A DNA stretch of 64,000 nt from Rhodococcus yunnanensis NBRC 103083 (lineage in GTDB: Bacteria; Actinomycetota; Actinomycetes; Mycobacteriales; Mycobacteriaceae). Below are positions 26,427-35,146 of the stretch, piece after piece (within the stretch, counting starts at the first letter, position 1; each line of letters begins with the position of its first letter). Both the position numbers and the translations under genes were made by a program. The stretch is taken from contig NZ_BCXH01000005.1 in the NCBI RefSeq assembly GCF_001895005.1, positions 186,001 through 250,000 on the forward strand. The letters run 5' to 3'. The notes beneath the pieces were generated by a model that was not told where the DNA came from, did not search any database, and saw only the letters and a list, made by a program, of their open reading frames with translations.

Positions 26427-27237
26427 GGCAACGGAGGTCATCACCCCTCCCAAAGCCCCCAACCCGTGGCTCGCCAAATACGACCGCTACCTCTACGGGT
26501 TGATCGGACTCGCCGGATTCATCGCCGTGTGGTGGGCGGTCGTCCAATTCGGGTACGTGAGCGACCTGTACCTGTCGAAGCCGCTCGACGTACTCAACGC
26601 CTTCATCGATGGAATCGCCGACGGCACATTGACATCGGAGATCTGGCCGAGCGTGCAGCGCGCGTTGGTCGGTTTCGCGTCGGCGTTGGTGGCGGGTATC
26701 GCTCTCGGGATCCTGGTCGGCTCGGTCCGCATCTTCCAGAAGTTGACCGAACCGGTGTTGCTCTTCTTCCGCAACCTCTCGTTGCTGGCTCTGCTGCCGG
26801 TGTTCGTGGTGTTCCTCGGTATCGGCGAGGAGTCGAAGATCGCGATCGTCTTCTGGGCGTGCTTCTGGCCGATCTTCGTCACCGCAGTGGGAGCGGTGTC
26901 GAACGTCGAACGCATTCTGCTGAACGCTGCCCGCACGTTGGGGGCGGGCCGGGTGTACATCTTCACCCGCGTCGTGCTGCCTGCCGCGATACCCGGGATC
27001 TTCCCCGGCATCCGGCTGGCAGCGGCCAACGCGTTCACCGCGCTCGTCGCGGCCGAACTCGTCGGTGGTGCACAAGGTATCGGCATCTACATCAACAACG
27101 CCGCGCTTCGGTACCAGACTCCGCAGATGTATGCGGGCATCCTGACGCTCGGTTTGATCGGCATTCTCGTCAACGGTGTCATGACTGCGGTGGAGTGGCG
27201 CGTCACCGGATGGCAGCGAGGGCTGACGAGCAAATGA
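26407..27237 (+). CDS. sulfonate/nitrate/taurine-type ABC transporter permease
   Basis: 276-residue inner-membrane permease with about six helices. Coupling loop NAARTLGAGRVYIFTRVVLP, followed by GIRLAAANAFTALVAAELVGG, typical of SsuC/TauC. A strong GAGGAGG ribosome site inside the ATPase gene precedes the ATG. It is diverged from the two near-twin permeases at 241 and 7694. The stop overlaps the next start (27234) as ATGA, so an NlpA-like receptor is coupled to this transporter. Confidence 0.93.
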   Translation: MVATLDEATEVITPPKAPNPWLAKYDRYLYGLIGLAGFIAVWWAVVQFGYVSDLYLSKPLDVLNAFIDGIADGTLTSEIWPSVQRALVGFASALVAGIALGILVGSVRIFQKLTEPVLLFFRNLSLLALLPVFVVFLGIGEESKIAIVFWACFWPIFVTAVGAVSNVERILLNAARTLGAGRVYIFTRVVLPAAIPGIFPGIRLAAANAFTALVAAELVGGAQGIGIYINNAALRYQTPQMYAGILTLGLIGILVNGVMTAVEWRVTGWQRGLTSK

Positions 27238-28136
27238 GATTCGCCACCCTTGTCGTCGCCGCACTTCTGATTCCCGCGCTGGTTGCGTGCGGATCGGAGG
27301 TGCGGGCCGGCGACGAGTCCTCCGGCACCGACGTTCTGAAGGTGTACGTCGGTGCCGGTGAGGATCGGGACATACTGCAGTACGCCGTCGACACTCTTCT
27401 GCCCGAGACGACCACGGTCGAATTGATAGATGCAGACTCCGATTCCAATGCGAAGATCGCGGCAGGGGACGGCGATCTGTCCTACTACCAACATATTCCG
27501 GCATTCGAGGCGGACAAGGAACAGAACGGATTGGACACTCTGAGTATCGTCTCGAAGGTCAACGTCGTTCCCTACGGCCTGTATTCGTCGAAGTGGAAGG
27601 ACCTGGCCGACACCGCGGACTGGTTGAACGTGGACCTCATCGAGGATCAGGTGACCGGAAGCAGCCTGCCGCACGGCTCGAAAGTAGTTCTGCCGAACAC
27701 ACCGACCGGATTCGCACGCGGACTCTACCTTTTGCAGAGCGCAGGGCTGACCCAGCTCGACCGGCCGTTCGGCGGCACAACGGTGCAGGATCTGACGATC
27801 ACCGAAGCGAACGTCGTCGACTCGCTGCGGCACCTGTCGTTGCTGCCGCTCGAATACGGCGAGTTCATCGACGGGCTGTACGCCAACTACGACGCCGTGG
27901 TGCTCAACCCGACACAAGCCGAATCCATCGGCCTCGACCCGGAAAAGGACGCGCTCGCACTCGAACCCGGCCCGGAGAACCCGTACGCTCACGTACTCGT
28001 CGCACCGTCGCGACTGGCAGGTGACGAGCGAGTACTCGAACTGACTCACGCCCTCGAAAGCCCGGAGGCAGCGGAGTATCTGAAGACGAAGTATCACGGC
28101 GCGAACATCCCAGTGACTGCCACCGCAACAAACTGA
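27234..28136 (+). CDS. NlpA/MetQ-family lipoprotein
   Basis: 300 residues. Signal peptide with lipobox LVAC, Cys19. The mature part resembles the lipoprotein-9 (NlpA/MetQ) family: LKVYVGAGEDRDILQYAV, GDGDLSYYQHIPAFE, VPYGLYSSKWKDLADT, GSKVVLPNTPTGFARGLYLLQ and SLLPLEYGEFIDGLYANYDAVV. Known members bind methionine or related amino acids and work with MetN and MetI, neither of which is here. It is coupled by ATGA to a sulfonate-type permease, so it may be a second receptor for that transporter, or bind a methionine-like sulfur compound. The ATG is fixed by the overlap and the signal peptide. Confidence 0.88.
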   Translation: MRFATLVVAALLIPALVACGSEVRAGDESSGTDVLKVYVGAGEDRDILQYAVDTLLPETTTVELIDADSDSNAKIAAGDGDLSYYQHIPAFEADKEQNGLDTLSIVSKVNVVPYGLYSSKWKDLADTADWLNVDLIEDQVTGSSLPHGSKVVLPNTPTGFARGLYLLQSAGLTQLDRPFGGTTVQDLTITEANVVDSLRHLSLLPLEYGEFIDGLYANYDAVVLNPTQAESIGLDPEKDALALEPGPENPYAHVLVAPSRLAGDERVLELTHALESPEAAEYLKTKYHGANIPVTATATN

Positions 28137-28166
28137 CCAGCACTCGATCCGAGAAGAAAGACAATC

Positions 28167-28883
28167 ATGAAACTCTCGATGCGGCGGAGCTGCTCCGTCG
28201 TCGTGGCGGCGACGGTGGCAGTCCTCGCGTTCGCCGCCCCGGCGTCCGCGCACGTCCGAACCGATGGAAACCCCGTTCCGCAAGGCGGATACGGGATCGT
28301 GCGATTGATCGTGCCGGGTGAAGTGGAGGGCGTCTCGACCGTCGGTCTGACGGTCACCCTGCCCGACGGCGTCGACCTCACCTCCGCGCGAACGCTGCCG
28401 ATACCGGGATGGACGGCAACCGTCGAGCGAGAGCAATCCGCCGGCGCCGAACGCGTGGCGAAGATCGTATGGAAGGCAACCGATCCGGCAGCCGGATACG
28501 GTGTCGCGGAATACCGCGAGTTCGCATTCTCTGCAGGACCGTGGCCCGAGGATGTCGAATCCGTCGCGTTGGCGTCGGATCAGCAGTACTCGGATGGTTC
28601 GGTCGTGGCGTGGAACGAGGTAGCGGTCGACGACGCAAGTGAACCCGAACACCCGGCACCCGAAGTGGTACTCGCTGCCGCAGAGGCGCACGGCCACGGT
28701 GACGGACACGGAACGGACGCAGCGGAGTCCGCCGCACACGCAGACGACCATCACGAGGATGTGGACACCTCCGATTCGAGCTGGGTATGGCCGACGGTAT
28801 CCGTGGTGAGCCTGGTGCTCGCAGTCGCGGCCGTGGCCGGAGTCGGAGTGGTGTTGCGGCGGGGTCGTGGCGCAGGCTCGTAA
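28167..28883 (+). CDS. YcnI-like (DUF1775) copper-binding membrane protein
   Basis: 238 residues. A Sec signal peptide ends ASA, leaving His29 as the likely first mature residue; in YcnI homologues an N-terminal His forms a copper-binding brace. The DUF1775 domain (about 29-160) includes PVPQGGYGIVRLIVPGEVEG, LPIPGWT and a YREFAFSAGPWP stretch. A His/Asp-rich linker near 172-195 (HGHGDGHG and DDHHED) could bind more metal. A C-terminal membrane helix with an RRGRG end gives an outside-facing anchor. The gene is 30 bases after the NlpA-like gene and overlaps the CopC-CopD gene by 17 bases. Confidence 0.88.
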   Translation: MKLSMRRSCSVVVAATVAVLAFAAPASAHVRTDGNPVPQGGYGIVRLIVPGEVEGVSTVGLTVTLPDGVDLTSARTLPIPGWTATVEREQSAGAERVAKIVWKATDPAAGYGVAEYREFAFSAGPWPEDVESVALASDQQYSDGSVVAWNEVAVDDASEPEHPAPEVVLAAAEAHGHGDGHGTDAAESAAHADDHHEDVDTSDSSWVWPTVSVVSLVLAVAAVAGVGVVLRRGRGAGS

Positions 28884-30405
28884 ACTCTGCTTGCTGCTCT
28901 TGATCGTTGTCACTGGACTGTTCGCCGGTGCCGGGGTGGCGTCGGCGCATGCGAGCCTGATCTCCACAGCGCCGGCCAACGGATCACACGTCGACGAGGC
29001 ACCGAGCGAGTTGGTTCTGCAACTGAACGAACCGGTGACCTTGATCGACGGCTCCGCACAGCTGATCGACGGTGACGGAACACGATTCGAATTCTCGGAC
29101 GTGCGATTGGACGACGGGGCGCGGCGGATCGTGCTCGTTCCCGCCGATGCGGTACCGGACGGTGCCTACCTGGCCACCGCACGGGTGGTGTCCGCGGACA
29201 CGCACGTGGTGTCGCTGTCCATTCAGTTCACCGTCGGATCGGTCACCGCGCAAGGCGAATTCGCCAGCGACGCAGGCCACGGCATCGAACAGTATTTGAA
29301 TTACCCGAGCAAGACCGCGACGTATCTCGGTCTTGTCCTGTCTGCCGGACTGCTGCTCGCCTCGATGTGGGCCATGCGATCGGCGACGACCACCACGCGG
29401 TTCCGGCCGGTGTACCGGATCGGTGCGGGTCTTCTCGTGGCCGGATTGCTCGGGCGTCTGCTGGTTCTCATCGCGCAACAATCCGGCGGGGTGGGTGAGA
29501 TCTCGTCGGCGGGCGCCCGCACGGTACTGACGACGCCGTACGGTGGCGCGATCGTTGCTGCGGTTGTCCTGTCGCTGATCACCGTAGTGGTTCCGCCTGG
29601 TCGAGCGGCAGGCTCGATCGTGGTCGGTCTCGTGCAGGCCGCAGCCGCGATCGCGGCCGTGACGCTGGGAGGTCACGGAGGCTCGGCGCAAGGGTGGCCG
29701 CTGGCTTTCTTCGCCACCGTGCTGCACGTCTACGGAATCACGGTGTGGCTGGGCGGACTCGCGGTGATCCTCCTGGTTCTCCGTGGAACATTCGACGTGC
29801 AGCGCTGGCATGTCGTGGCGGCGGCCCACGTCGGTTTGGTCGTGTTCGCCGGTGTGGTGCTGTCCGTGCTGCAGGTACGTCCGATCGCAGCTCTCGCGGA
29901 CACCTCGTACGGACTCGTTCTGTTGGCCAAGGTGTTCGGCGTTGCGGTCGTCGTGGGTCTGGGATATCTGACCTACCGACGCGTCGGCCGTGGAACGCTC
30001 GCGCTCGAGTCGGCGGTAGCGGCGGTGGTACTGGCGGCGACGTCGGTGTTGTCGACGCTGGCTCCGGCGAAGGACGTGTACACCACCGACATTGCGACCA
30101 CTCTGGATTTCGGCTCCTCGGAAGTGGTGAACATCGGCATCGATTCGATCCGCCGCGGACCGCAGCAGCTGAGCATCGAATATCCCTCCGAAGGCTCCGC
30201 CTCGGTCAGTGTCGATCTGTCCTCGGCGGCCGCGAATGTCGCCCGATTGCCGGTGGAGTTGTCCGAGCCGGCCCGAGAGAACGGGTCGGTGGTGTGGCGC
30301 AGTGAAGCGCTCATCGTTCCGGCCCCCGGCGAATGGAAGGTAACCGTCCGCTTCGATGGGAGTCACGGTCCGAAGGTGGCGTCCTTCTTCTACGACGCCT
30401 TGTAG
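28867..30405 (+). CDS. CopC-CopD fusion copper import/resistance protein (YcnJ-like)
   Basis: 512 residues from GTG 28867, inside the end of the upstream gene. Signal peptide ending VASA, so His28 is the mature N-terminus and probable Cu ligand. The CopC domain (about 28-125) shows AHASLISTAPANG and a conserved SADTHVVSLS with the usual Asp and His ligands. A CopD-like membrane domain with about eight helices follows (about 140-400). The C-terminal 110 residues form a further extracytoplasmic beta-rich domain. Together with the DUF1775 protein this is the common bacterial copper-uptake pair. Transcription with a sulfonate-type importer is unusual. Confidence 0.9.
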   Translation: MAQARKLCLLLLIVVTGLFAGAGVASAHASLISTAPANGSHVDEAPSELVLQLNEPVTLIDGSAQLIDGDGTRFEFSDVRLDDGARRIVLVPADAVPDGAYLATARVVSADTHVVSLSIQFTVGSVTAQGEFASDAGHGIEQYLNYPSKTATYLGLVLSAGLLLASMWAMRSATTTTRFRPVYRIGAGLLVAGLLGRLLVLIAQQSGGVGEISSAGARTVLTTPYGGAIVAAVVLSLITVVVPPGRAAGSIVVGLVQAAAAIAAVTLGGHGGSAQGWPLAFFATVLHVYGITVWLGGLAVILLVLRGTFDVQRWHVVAAAHVGLVVFAGVVLSVLQVRPIAALADTSYGLVLLAKVFGVAVVVGLGYLTYRRVGRGTLALESAVAAVVLAATSVLSTLAPAKDVYTTDIATTLDFGSSEVVNIGIDSIRRGPQQLSIEYPSEGSASVSVDLSSAAANVARLPVELSEPARENGSVVWRSEALIVPAPGEWKVTVRFDGSHGPKVASFFYDAL

Positions 30406-30470
30406 TATTTTGTCCGGATCGTGCCGTGTATCCGCGTGCGCACATTAAAATCCACAGTGATGCAAAACCT

Positions 30471-30486
30471 CGACATGCCCATGTCG
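30471..30486. repeat. 16-base inverted repeat (CGACATG-CC-CATGTCG) before the metalloprotease gene
   Basis: Perfect 7-base arms around a 2-base centre, ending 19 bases before the ATG at 30506. The stem could extend by a G-T and two G-C pairs in RNA. No T-run follows, so an operator is more likely than a terminator. The gap 30406-30505 also holds GGATACACG (- strand, 30425-30433), a word repeated before the GntR operon. Confidence 0.45.
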
Positions 30487-30505
30487 GGGCAATAGCGTCG
30501 TACCC

Positions 30506-32794
30506 ATGACTGTCGCATCACCGAGTGTTTTCGAAGGCTTGTTTCCGGTCGTCGCCGATCACGGCGCAGGTCGGGTCTATCTGGGAATCCGCAACTTCGA
30601 CACCGCCTTCCTGCTGTCCGGGGGACTGGAGACGGGGGTGGGCGCAAGCGAGATTCCCCTCGACCGCGGCTTTCCCGGTCCGGTGCGGCTCGCGAGATTC
30701 GTCGCGCTCGGGCCCTCGGTCGTGCTGGAGTACCTCACGGCTTCGTTCGCAGGCGGTCGGCCCAGTGCGGACGCGACACAGCGGCCCGTCGACGATTCCT
30801 TCGCCCGGTCGATCGTGTTCTCCGGGCCCGCGGTCGACCTCGACACACTGTCGAGTTCGATCGAGGGTGACCTCCCGCACGCGCAGGCGTACGTCGACAT
30901 CACCGACTTCCTGACCTCGGACATCCACAACTTCGCGGCCGCGATCTACCCGGGTGTGTTTCCCGTGGGCGCACCGGAAGGTTCGGTGCGGTACCGCCCG
31001 CTCCCCGACAGGTCGTTCGCGCTCACCGACCGTGCCCGATCGTTCTCGGGCAACACCGAACTGATCGGCGCGGTGACGTTCGAGGCGACGGACACCCCTC
31101 CCGCAGCTCTGGCCCGCGTGGTTCCCGATCCCCGGTTTCTTACATTCACCCAGCGGCTCTCGCTCGTCCCACTGCCCAGCGGATTCTCCCCGCGCAGGTA
31201 CCACCCGGGCTCCGGCGGGTGGCGCAATCGCTACGAGGATCCGGCACTGGTCGGCGCGCCGAGCATCGACGTCTCCTTCCAGCCTCGCTTCCGTATCGCC
31301 GACGGCCCGATCGTGTTCTCCGTCGACCCGGGCATCCCGGATCCGTATCGCACCGCGGTACTCGACGGCGCCTCCTGGTGGCAGCAGGCATTCGCCGCGA
31401 TCGGCAAGCCCGACGCCTATTCCGTGGAACTGCTTCCCGCCGAGCGTGATCCGTGGGAGATCGGCACCAATCCGATCTGGTGGGTGCACCGGTCCGGCCG
31501 CGGCTGGTCCATCGGCCATTCGGTCGCAGATCCGTTCACCGGCGAGATTCTTCGCGGTAGCGTCCGCCTCGGGTCGCAGCGGGTGACGCAGTTGCGCATT
31601 CTGTTCGAGGCGCTGTTGAGCCCGTACGGCCGGGACGACGAGGCTGCGCGCTTGGCGGACATCGAGCAGGCGATCGTTGCTCGGATCCGGCAGCTCGCCG
31701 CGCACGAGGTCGGTCACGCGCTGGGATTCCAGCACAACTTCGCGTCGAACGGGCACCCGATTCCGTCGGTGATGGACTACCCGCACGCAACCATCGACAT
31801 CACACCGGACGGCGCACTCTCGCTGAGCAACGCCTATCCGAACGAACTGGGCCCGTGGGATCATTTCCTCGTCGCACATGCTTATGGGGACGCGGACCTC
31901 GAGGAGCTGCGCGCATCGACGGCGCATCTGCCGTATCTCAATGATCCCGACGGACATTCACCTCGTGCCAGCAGTTGGCGTGCGGTGCCGTGGACGGTAC
32001 GTCATTCGGCGGGTGTCACCGATGCATTCGACGCGCTCGAGCACATCCTCAGGGTGCGCAGACACGCGTTGGCGGACTTCGGGGTGGGCGCGGCGCCGCT
32101 GGATTCGCCGCTGGGGGAGGTGGAGGCGAGGTTGGGTTCGGTGTACTTCCTGCACCGTTTCCAGGTGCAGGCCGTCGTTCGGTATCTCGGCGGCGTCGAC
32201 TATTCGTACGGCCAGGGCAGGGGCGGGGCGGACAGGGTGAGTGCTGCACCGTCCGAGCTGCAACGTCGCGCGCTGCGTCAGGTGTCGGCATTGTTGTCGA
32301 AGGATGTCATCGGGTTCGATCAGGCGTTGACGGACAGGGTGACACCGCCGTCGATCGGGTACGAACGATCAGCAGCCCAGCTCGGCAGCCGTGCGGGCGC
32401 ACCGTTCGATCCGGCCGCCTACATCGAGGCCGCCGCGTCCCTCGTCGCGACCGAAGTGTTGTCCGCGGAGCGGCTCAACAGGATCGAGGATCAACACGCG
32501 GCCGACTCGGCGGTGCCGTCGATCGGGTCGGTCGTCGGAACGCTGCTGCGGGAGGCGGATTCGCGTCCGGCTCGGTTCACGGTCGCGCGCGCCGTGCTGC
32601 ACACACTCGCGTCGGGCCGATTGACCGACGCGGCGCGGGTGGCGACGCACCGGGCGGTGGTCCGACAGAGTGCCAAGGTGGACAAGGCAACCGGGGAGTT
32701 CCTGCGACGCGGACTGAGCAGAGTGGCCGACGGACGGTCCTTGGACGACGGCGAGTTCTCGCTCCCCGTCGTTCCGGGCGGAATTCCTCTCTGA
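30506..32794 (+). CDS. zinc-dependent metalloprotease (DUF5117/DUF4953 type)
   Basis: 762 residues. The catalytic motif is HEVGHALGFQH at 400-410, the HExxHxxGxxH signature of metzincin-like zinc proteases, with Glu401 the catalytic base. Upstream, PYRTAVLDGASWWQQAFAAIG matches the region preceding the catalytic domain in this family; downstream, SVMDYPH supplies the usual Met turn. The N-terminal 250 residues are beta-rich (DUF5117-like) and the C-terminal 250 mostly helical. No signal peptide is visible at the chosen ATG, so it looks cytoplasmic, which is notable for a large protease. It stands alone between the copper genes and the convergent GntR gene, which ends 8 bases away. Confidence 0.85.
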   Translation: MTVASPSVFEGLFPVVADHGAGRVYLGIRNFDTAFLLSGGLETGVGASEIPLDRGFPGPVRLARFVALGPSVVLEYLTASFAGGRPSADATQRPVDDSFARSIVFSGPAVDLDTLSSSIEGDLPHAQAYVDITDFLTSDIHNFAAAIYPGVFPVGAPEGSVRYRPLPDRSFALTDRARSFSGNTELIGAVTFEATDTPPAALARVVPDPRFLTFTQRLSLVPLPSGFSPRRYHPGSGGWRNRYEDPALVGAPSIDVSFQPRFRIADGPIVFSVDPGIPDPYRTAVLDGASWWQQAFAAIGKPDAYSVELLPAERDPWEIGTNPIWWVHRSGRGWSIGHSVADPFTGEILRGSVRLGSQRVTQLRILFEALLSPYGRDDEAARLADIEQAIVARIRQLAAHEVGHALGFQHNFASNGHPIPSVMDYPHATIDITPDGALSLSNAYPNELGPWDHFLVAHAYGDADLEELRASTAHLPYLNDPDGHSPRASSWRAVPWTVRHSAGVTDAFDALEHILRVRRHALADFGVGAAPLDSPLGEVEARLGSVYFLHRFQVQAVVRYLGGVDYSYGQGRGGADRVSAAPSELQRRALRQVSALLSKDVIGFDQALTDRVTPPSIGYERSAAQLGSRAGAPFDPAAYIEAAASLVATEVLSAERLNRIEDQHAADSAVPSIGSVVGTLLREADSRPARFTVARAVLHTLASGRLTDAARVATHRAVVRQSAKVDKATGEFLRRGLSRVADGRSLDDGEFSLPVVPGGIPL

Positions 32795-32802
32795 CCGAAC
32801 GC

Positions 32803-33489
32803 TTACGGCCGTACCTGCGCCAACGCCGCGAGGCGGATGTCGCGGGTACGGCTGAGGTGCGCGATCACCTCGGTACGTGCTGTTTCGGCGTCGTTCGCCC
32901 TGAGCGCCAGCAGAATTGCATCGTGTTCGGCGACGGTCTTCTCCAGACTCGGCGGAGCGCCCACCGGTGAGTCGTCGAACAGCCTCATCTGGGTGATGAC
33001 ACGGTCCAACAGTCCGGTGAGGACGCTGTTGTGGGCCGCGGTCCAGAGCGCCCGATGCCAATCGGCGTTGACCGAGGTGATCTCCTCGATCTCGGTGGCC
33101 TCGCCCAGCAGCTCGGCAAGATGTTGGAGGCGGGCGAGATCCAGCTCGGTTCGCCGTAGCGCAGCCGCGGCGGCCGCTGCCGACTCCAACGCGATGCGGG
33201 CCTCGTACAACTCCATGATGTCCTCGGCGGTGGCCACCCGAATGCGGTAGCCACGCACGACGCGTTCGAGCAGTCCGTCGTGTTCGAGACGGGTGAGTGC
33301 ATCCCTGATCGGCGTCCGCGATACTCCGTAGCGCGCGCTGAGCATCGTCTCGAGAAGCACGGTGCCGGGAGGGAAGACGTGGTCGACGAGCTCGGCCCGC
33401 AGTCGCGCGTACTGCAACGATGCGGAGTCGGTCGCGGCAGGGCGCTCCGGTTCGGACGCACTGCTCGGGCCCGGGCGGGTGGATGGCAT
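32803..33489 (-). CDS. GntR-family (FadR/FCD-type) transcriptional regulator
   Basis: 228 residues from ATG 33489; an in-frame ATG at 33525 would overlap the ATPase stop and add 12 residues, and neither start has a clear ribosome site. The winged helix covers about 25-85, with LSARYGVSRTPIRDALTRLEHDGL as recognition region. The rest is the all-helical FCD ligand-binding domain, with ARIALESAAAAAAAL, NADWHRALWTAAHN and VAEHDAILLALRAND, whose Asp and His residues often bind a metal. It is the last gene of the - strand operon that starts at 42776 and probably regulates it. Ligand likely a carboxylate, as is usual for this class. Confidence 0.9.
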   Translation of the reverse strand: MPSTRPGPSSASEPERPAATDSASLQYARLRAELVDHVFPPGTVLLETMLSARYGVSRTPIRDALTRLEHDGLLERVVRGYRIRVATAEDIMELYEARIALESAAAAAAALRRTELDLARLQHLAELLGEATEIEEITSVNADWHRALWTAAHNSVLTGLLDRVITQMRLFDDSPVGAPPSLEKTVAEHDAILLALRANDAETARTEVIAHLSRTRDIRLAALAQVRP

Positions 33490-33502
33490 TGGCACATCAT
33501 AT

Positions 33503-35146
33503 TTACCCACGGAACGTTGACCCATGGACGGTTCCCGTAGACGTACGTCTGCCAGGGATGGCGTCGATCAGTGCGGCGGTGTACTCGTGTGCGGGGGAGT
33601 CGAAAACGTCCGCGACGGGACCGTGCTCGACGATCCGGCCTGCCTGCATGACGGCGACGTCGTCGGCGATCAACCGCACCACCGACAGATCGTGCGAGAT
33701 GAACAGGTAGCTCACCTCCAGTTCGCGTTGCAGTTCGGCGAGCAGGTCCAGAATCTGCGCCTGCACCGACACGTCGAGCGCGGAAATGGGCTCGTCGCAC
33801 ACGATGAGATCGGGGCGAAGCGCCAGCGCCCTCGCGATGGCCACGCGTTGGCGCTGGCCACCGGACAGCTCGCCCGCGCGGCGCGAGGCGAACGACGACG
33901 GCAGCCCCACCTGGTCGAGTAGTTCGCGTGACCGCGCTGCGCGTTCGGTGCGCGAGCCGACCCCGAACGCGCGTAGTGGCTCCTCGATGATCTTGGCCAA
34001 CGACCAGCGTGGGCTCAGCGAGCTGTAGGGATTCTGCTGGATCAACTGGAACCGTCTGCGCAGCAACCGGAGTTCACCTGCTCCCAACGCGCCGGTGTCG
34101 GTGCCGTCGAACGTGACGGTGCCCGAAGTCGGGGAGTCCAGATTCGTGATCAACCGAGCCGTCGTCGACTTGCCCGAGCCGGATTCGCCGACGAGCGCGA
34201 AGGTTCGACCGCGGCCGATGGAGAAACTGACGTCGTCCACCGCGGTGACACGGGTTCGCCCGCCCGCGGGGTCGACCGCGTCGAACTTCTTGACGAGGCT
34301 CTCGGCCACGACGATGGGGTCGGCGTTGGTTGCGCTCCGAGCGGATCCGAGTGCGAACGCGGCCTTCTCGCTGGGGACCGTCGACAGCAGCTTCTTCGTG
34401 TACTCGTGTTGCGGATCGCCGAGTACCGCATCGGTCGGGCCCTGTTCGACGACGCGACCCTCGGACATGACCACGAGGTGATCCGCGCGGTCGGCGGCGA
34501 CGGCGAGATCGTGGGTGACGAGCAGAATTGCCGTGCCCCGATCGAGTCGAAGCGTATCGAGTCGGTCGAGTACCTGGCGTTGCACGGTGACGTCGAGAGC
34601 ACTCGTCGGCTCGTCGGCGATGATCAACTGGGGCTCGCATGCCCAGGCCATTCCGATGAGGACACGTTGACGCATTCCCCCGGACAGCTCATGTGGGTAC
34701 TGGCGGGCACGTCGTTCGGGTTCGGTCAGCCCGACAGCTCGGAGGATCTCCACGGCACGCGCAGCCGCCTCGGTGCGTCGCGCACGCCCGTGAATTTCGA
34801 GAACCTCCGCGATCTGAGCGCCGATCCGCTGCGTCGGATCGAGCGAGACCGTCGGGTCCTGTGGCACGAATCCGATTGCGTTGCCGCGTAATCTGCGAAG
34901 CGCTCGATCGTCGAGGCTGGTGAGTTCGGTGCCGTCGTAGCGAATACTGCCCGACTCCACGTGTGCGGAACGTCCGAGCAGCCCGATGATCGACAGTGCC
35001 GTTGTGCTCTTACCCGACCCCGATTCGCCGACGACGGCAACCATCGAACCGCGTTCGACGTCGAAGGTGACATCGTCGAGTGCTCGGGCGTTCGAGCCGT
35101 ATCGGACCGACAGTCCACTGACCGACAGCAGAGGCGTCTGTGTCAT
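33503..35146 (-). CDS. fused Dpp-type ABC ATPase with two nucleotide-binding domains (DppD-DppF)
   Basis: 547 residues. Domain 1: GESGSGKSTT, LSGGMRQRVLIG, IADEPTSALDVT. Domain 2: GESGSGKSTT, LSGGQRQRVAIA, VCDEPISALDVS. Both have Q-loop and switch His regions (LVTHDLAVA, FISHDLSVV). Start ATG 35146 overlaps the DppC-like stop by 4 bases; seven more in-frame codons upstream are not needed. Supplies energy for the permeases at 35143 and 36045. Confidence 0.93.
   Translation of the reverse strand: MTQTPLLSVSGLSVRYGSNARALDDVTFDVERGSMVAVVGESGSGKSTTALSIIGLLGRSAHVESGSIRYDGTELTSLDDRALRRLRGNAIGFVPQDPTVSLDPTQRIGAQIAEVLEIHGRARRTEAAARAVEILRAVGLTEPERRARQYPHELSGGMRQRVLIGMAWACEPQLIIADEPTSALDVTVQRQVLDRLDTLRLDRGTAILLVTHDLAVAADRADHLVVMSEGRVVEQGPTDAVLGDPQHEYTKKLLSTVPSEKAAFALGSARSATNADPIVVAESLVKKFDAVDPAGGRTRVTAVDDVSFSIGRGRTFALVGESGSGKSTTARLITNLDSPTSGTVTFDGTDTGALGAGELRLLRRRFQLIQQNPYSSLSPRWSLAKIIEEPLRAFGVGSRTERAARSRELLDQVGLPSSFASRRAGELSGGQRQRVAIARALALRPDLIVCDEPISALDVSVQAQILDLLAELQRELEVSYLFISHDLSVVRLIADDVAVMQAGRIVEHGPVADVFDSPAHEYTAALIDAIPGRRTSTGTVHGSTFRG

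Noticed and set aside
26466..27233. Fusion of extra N-terminal residues to the NlpA-like lipoprotein
   Set aside because: The extra part overlaps the permease in another frame; the start at 27234 gives a clean lipoprotein signal and a 4-base overlap.
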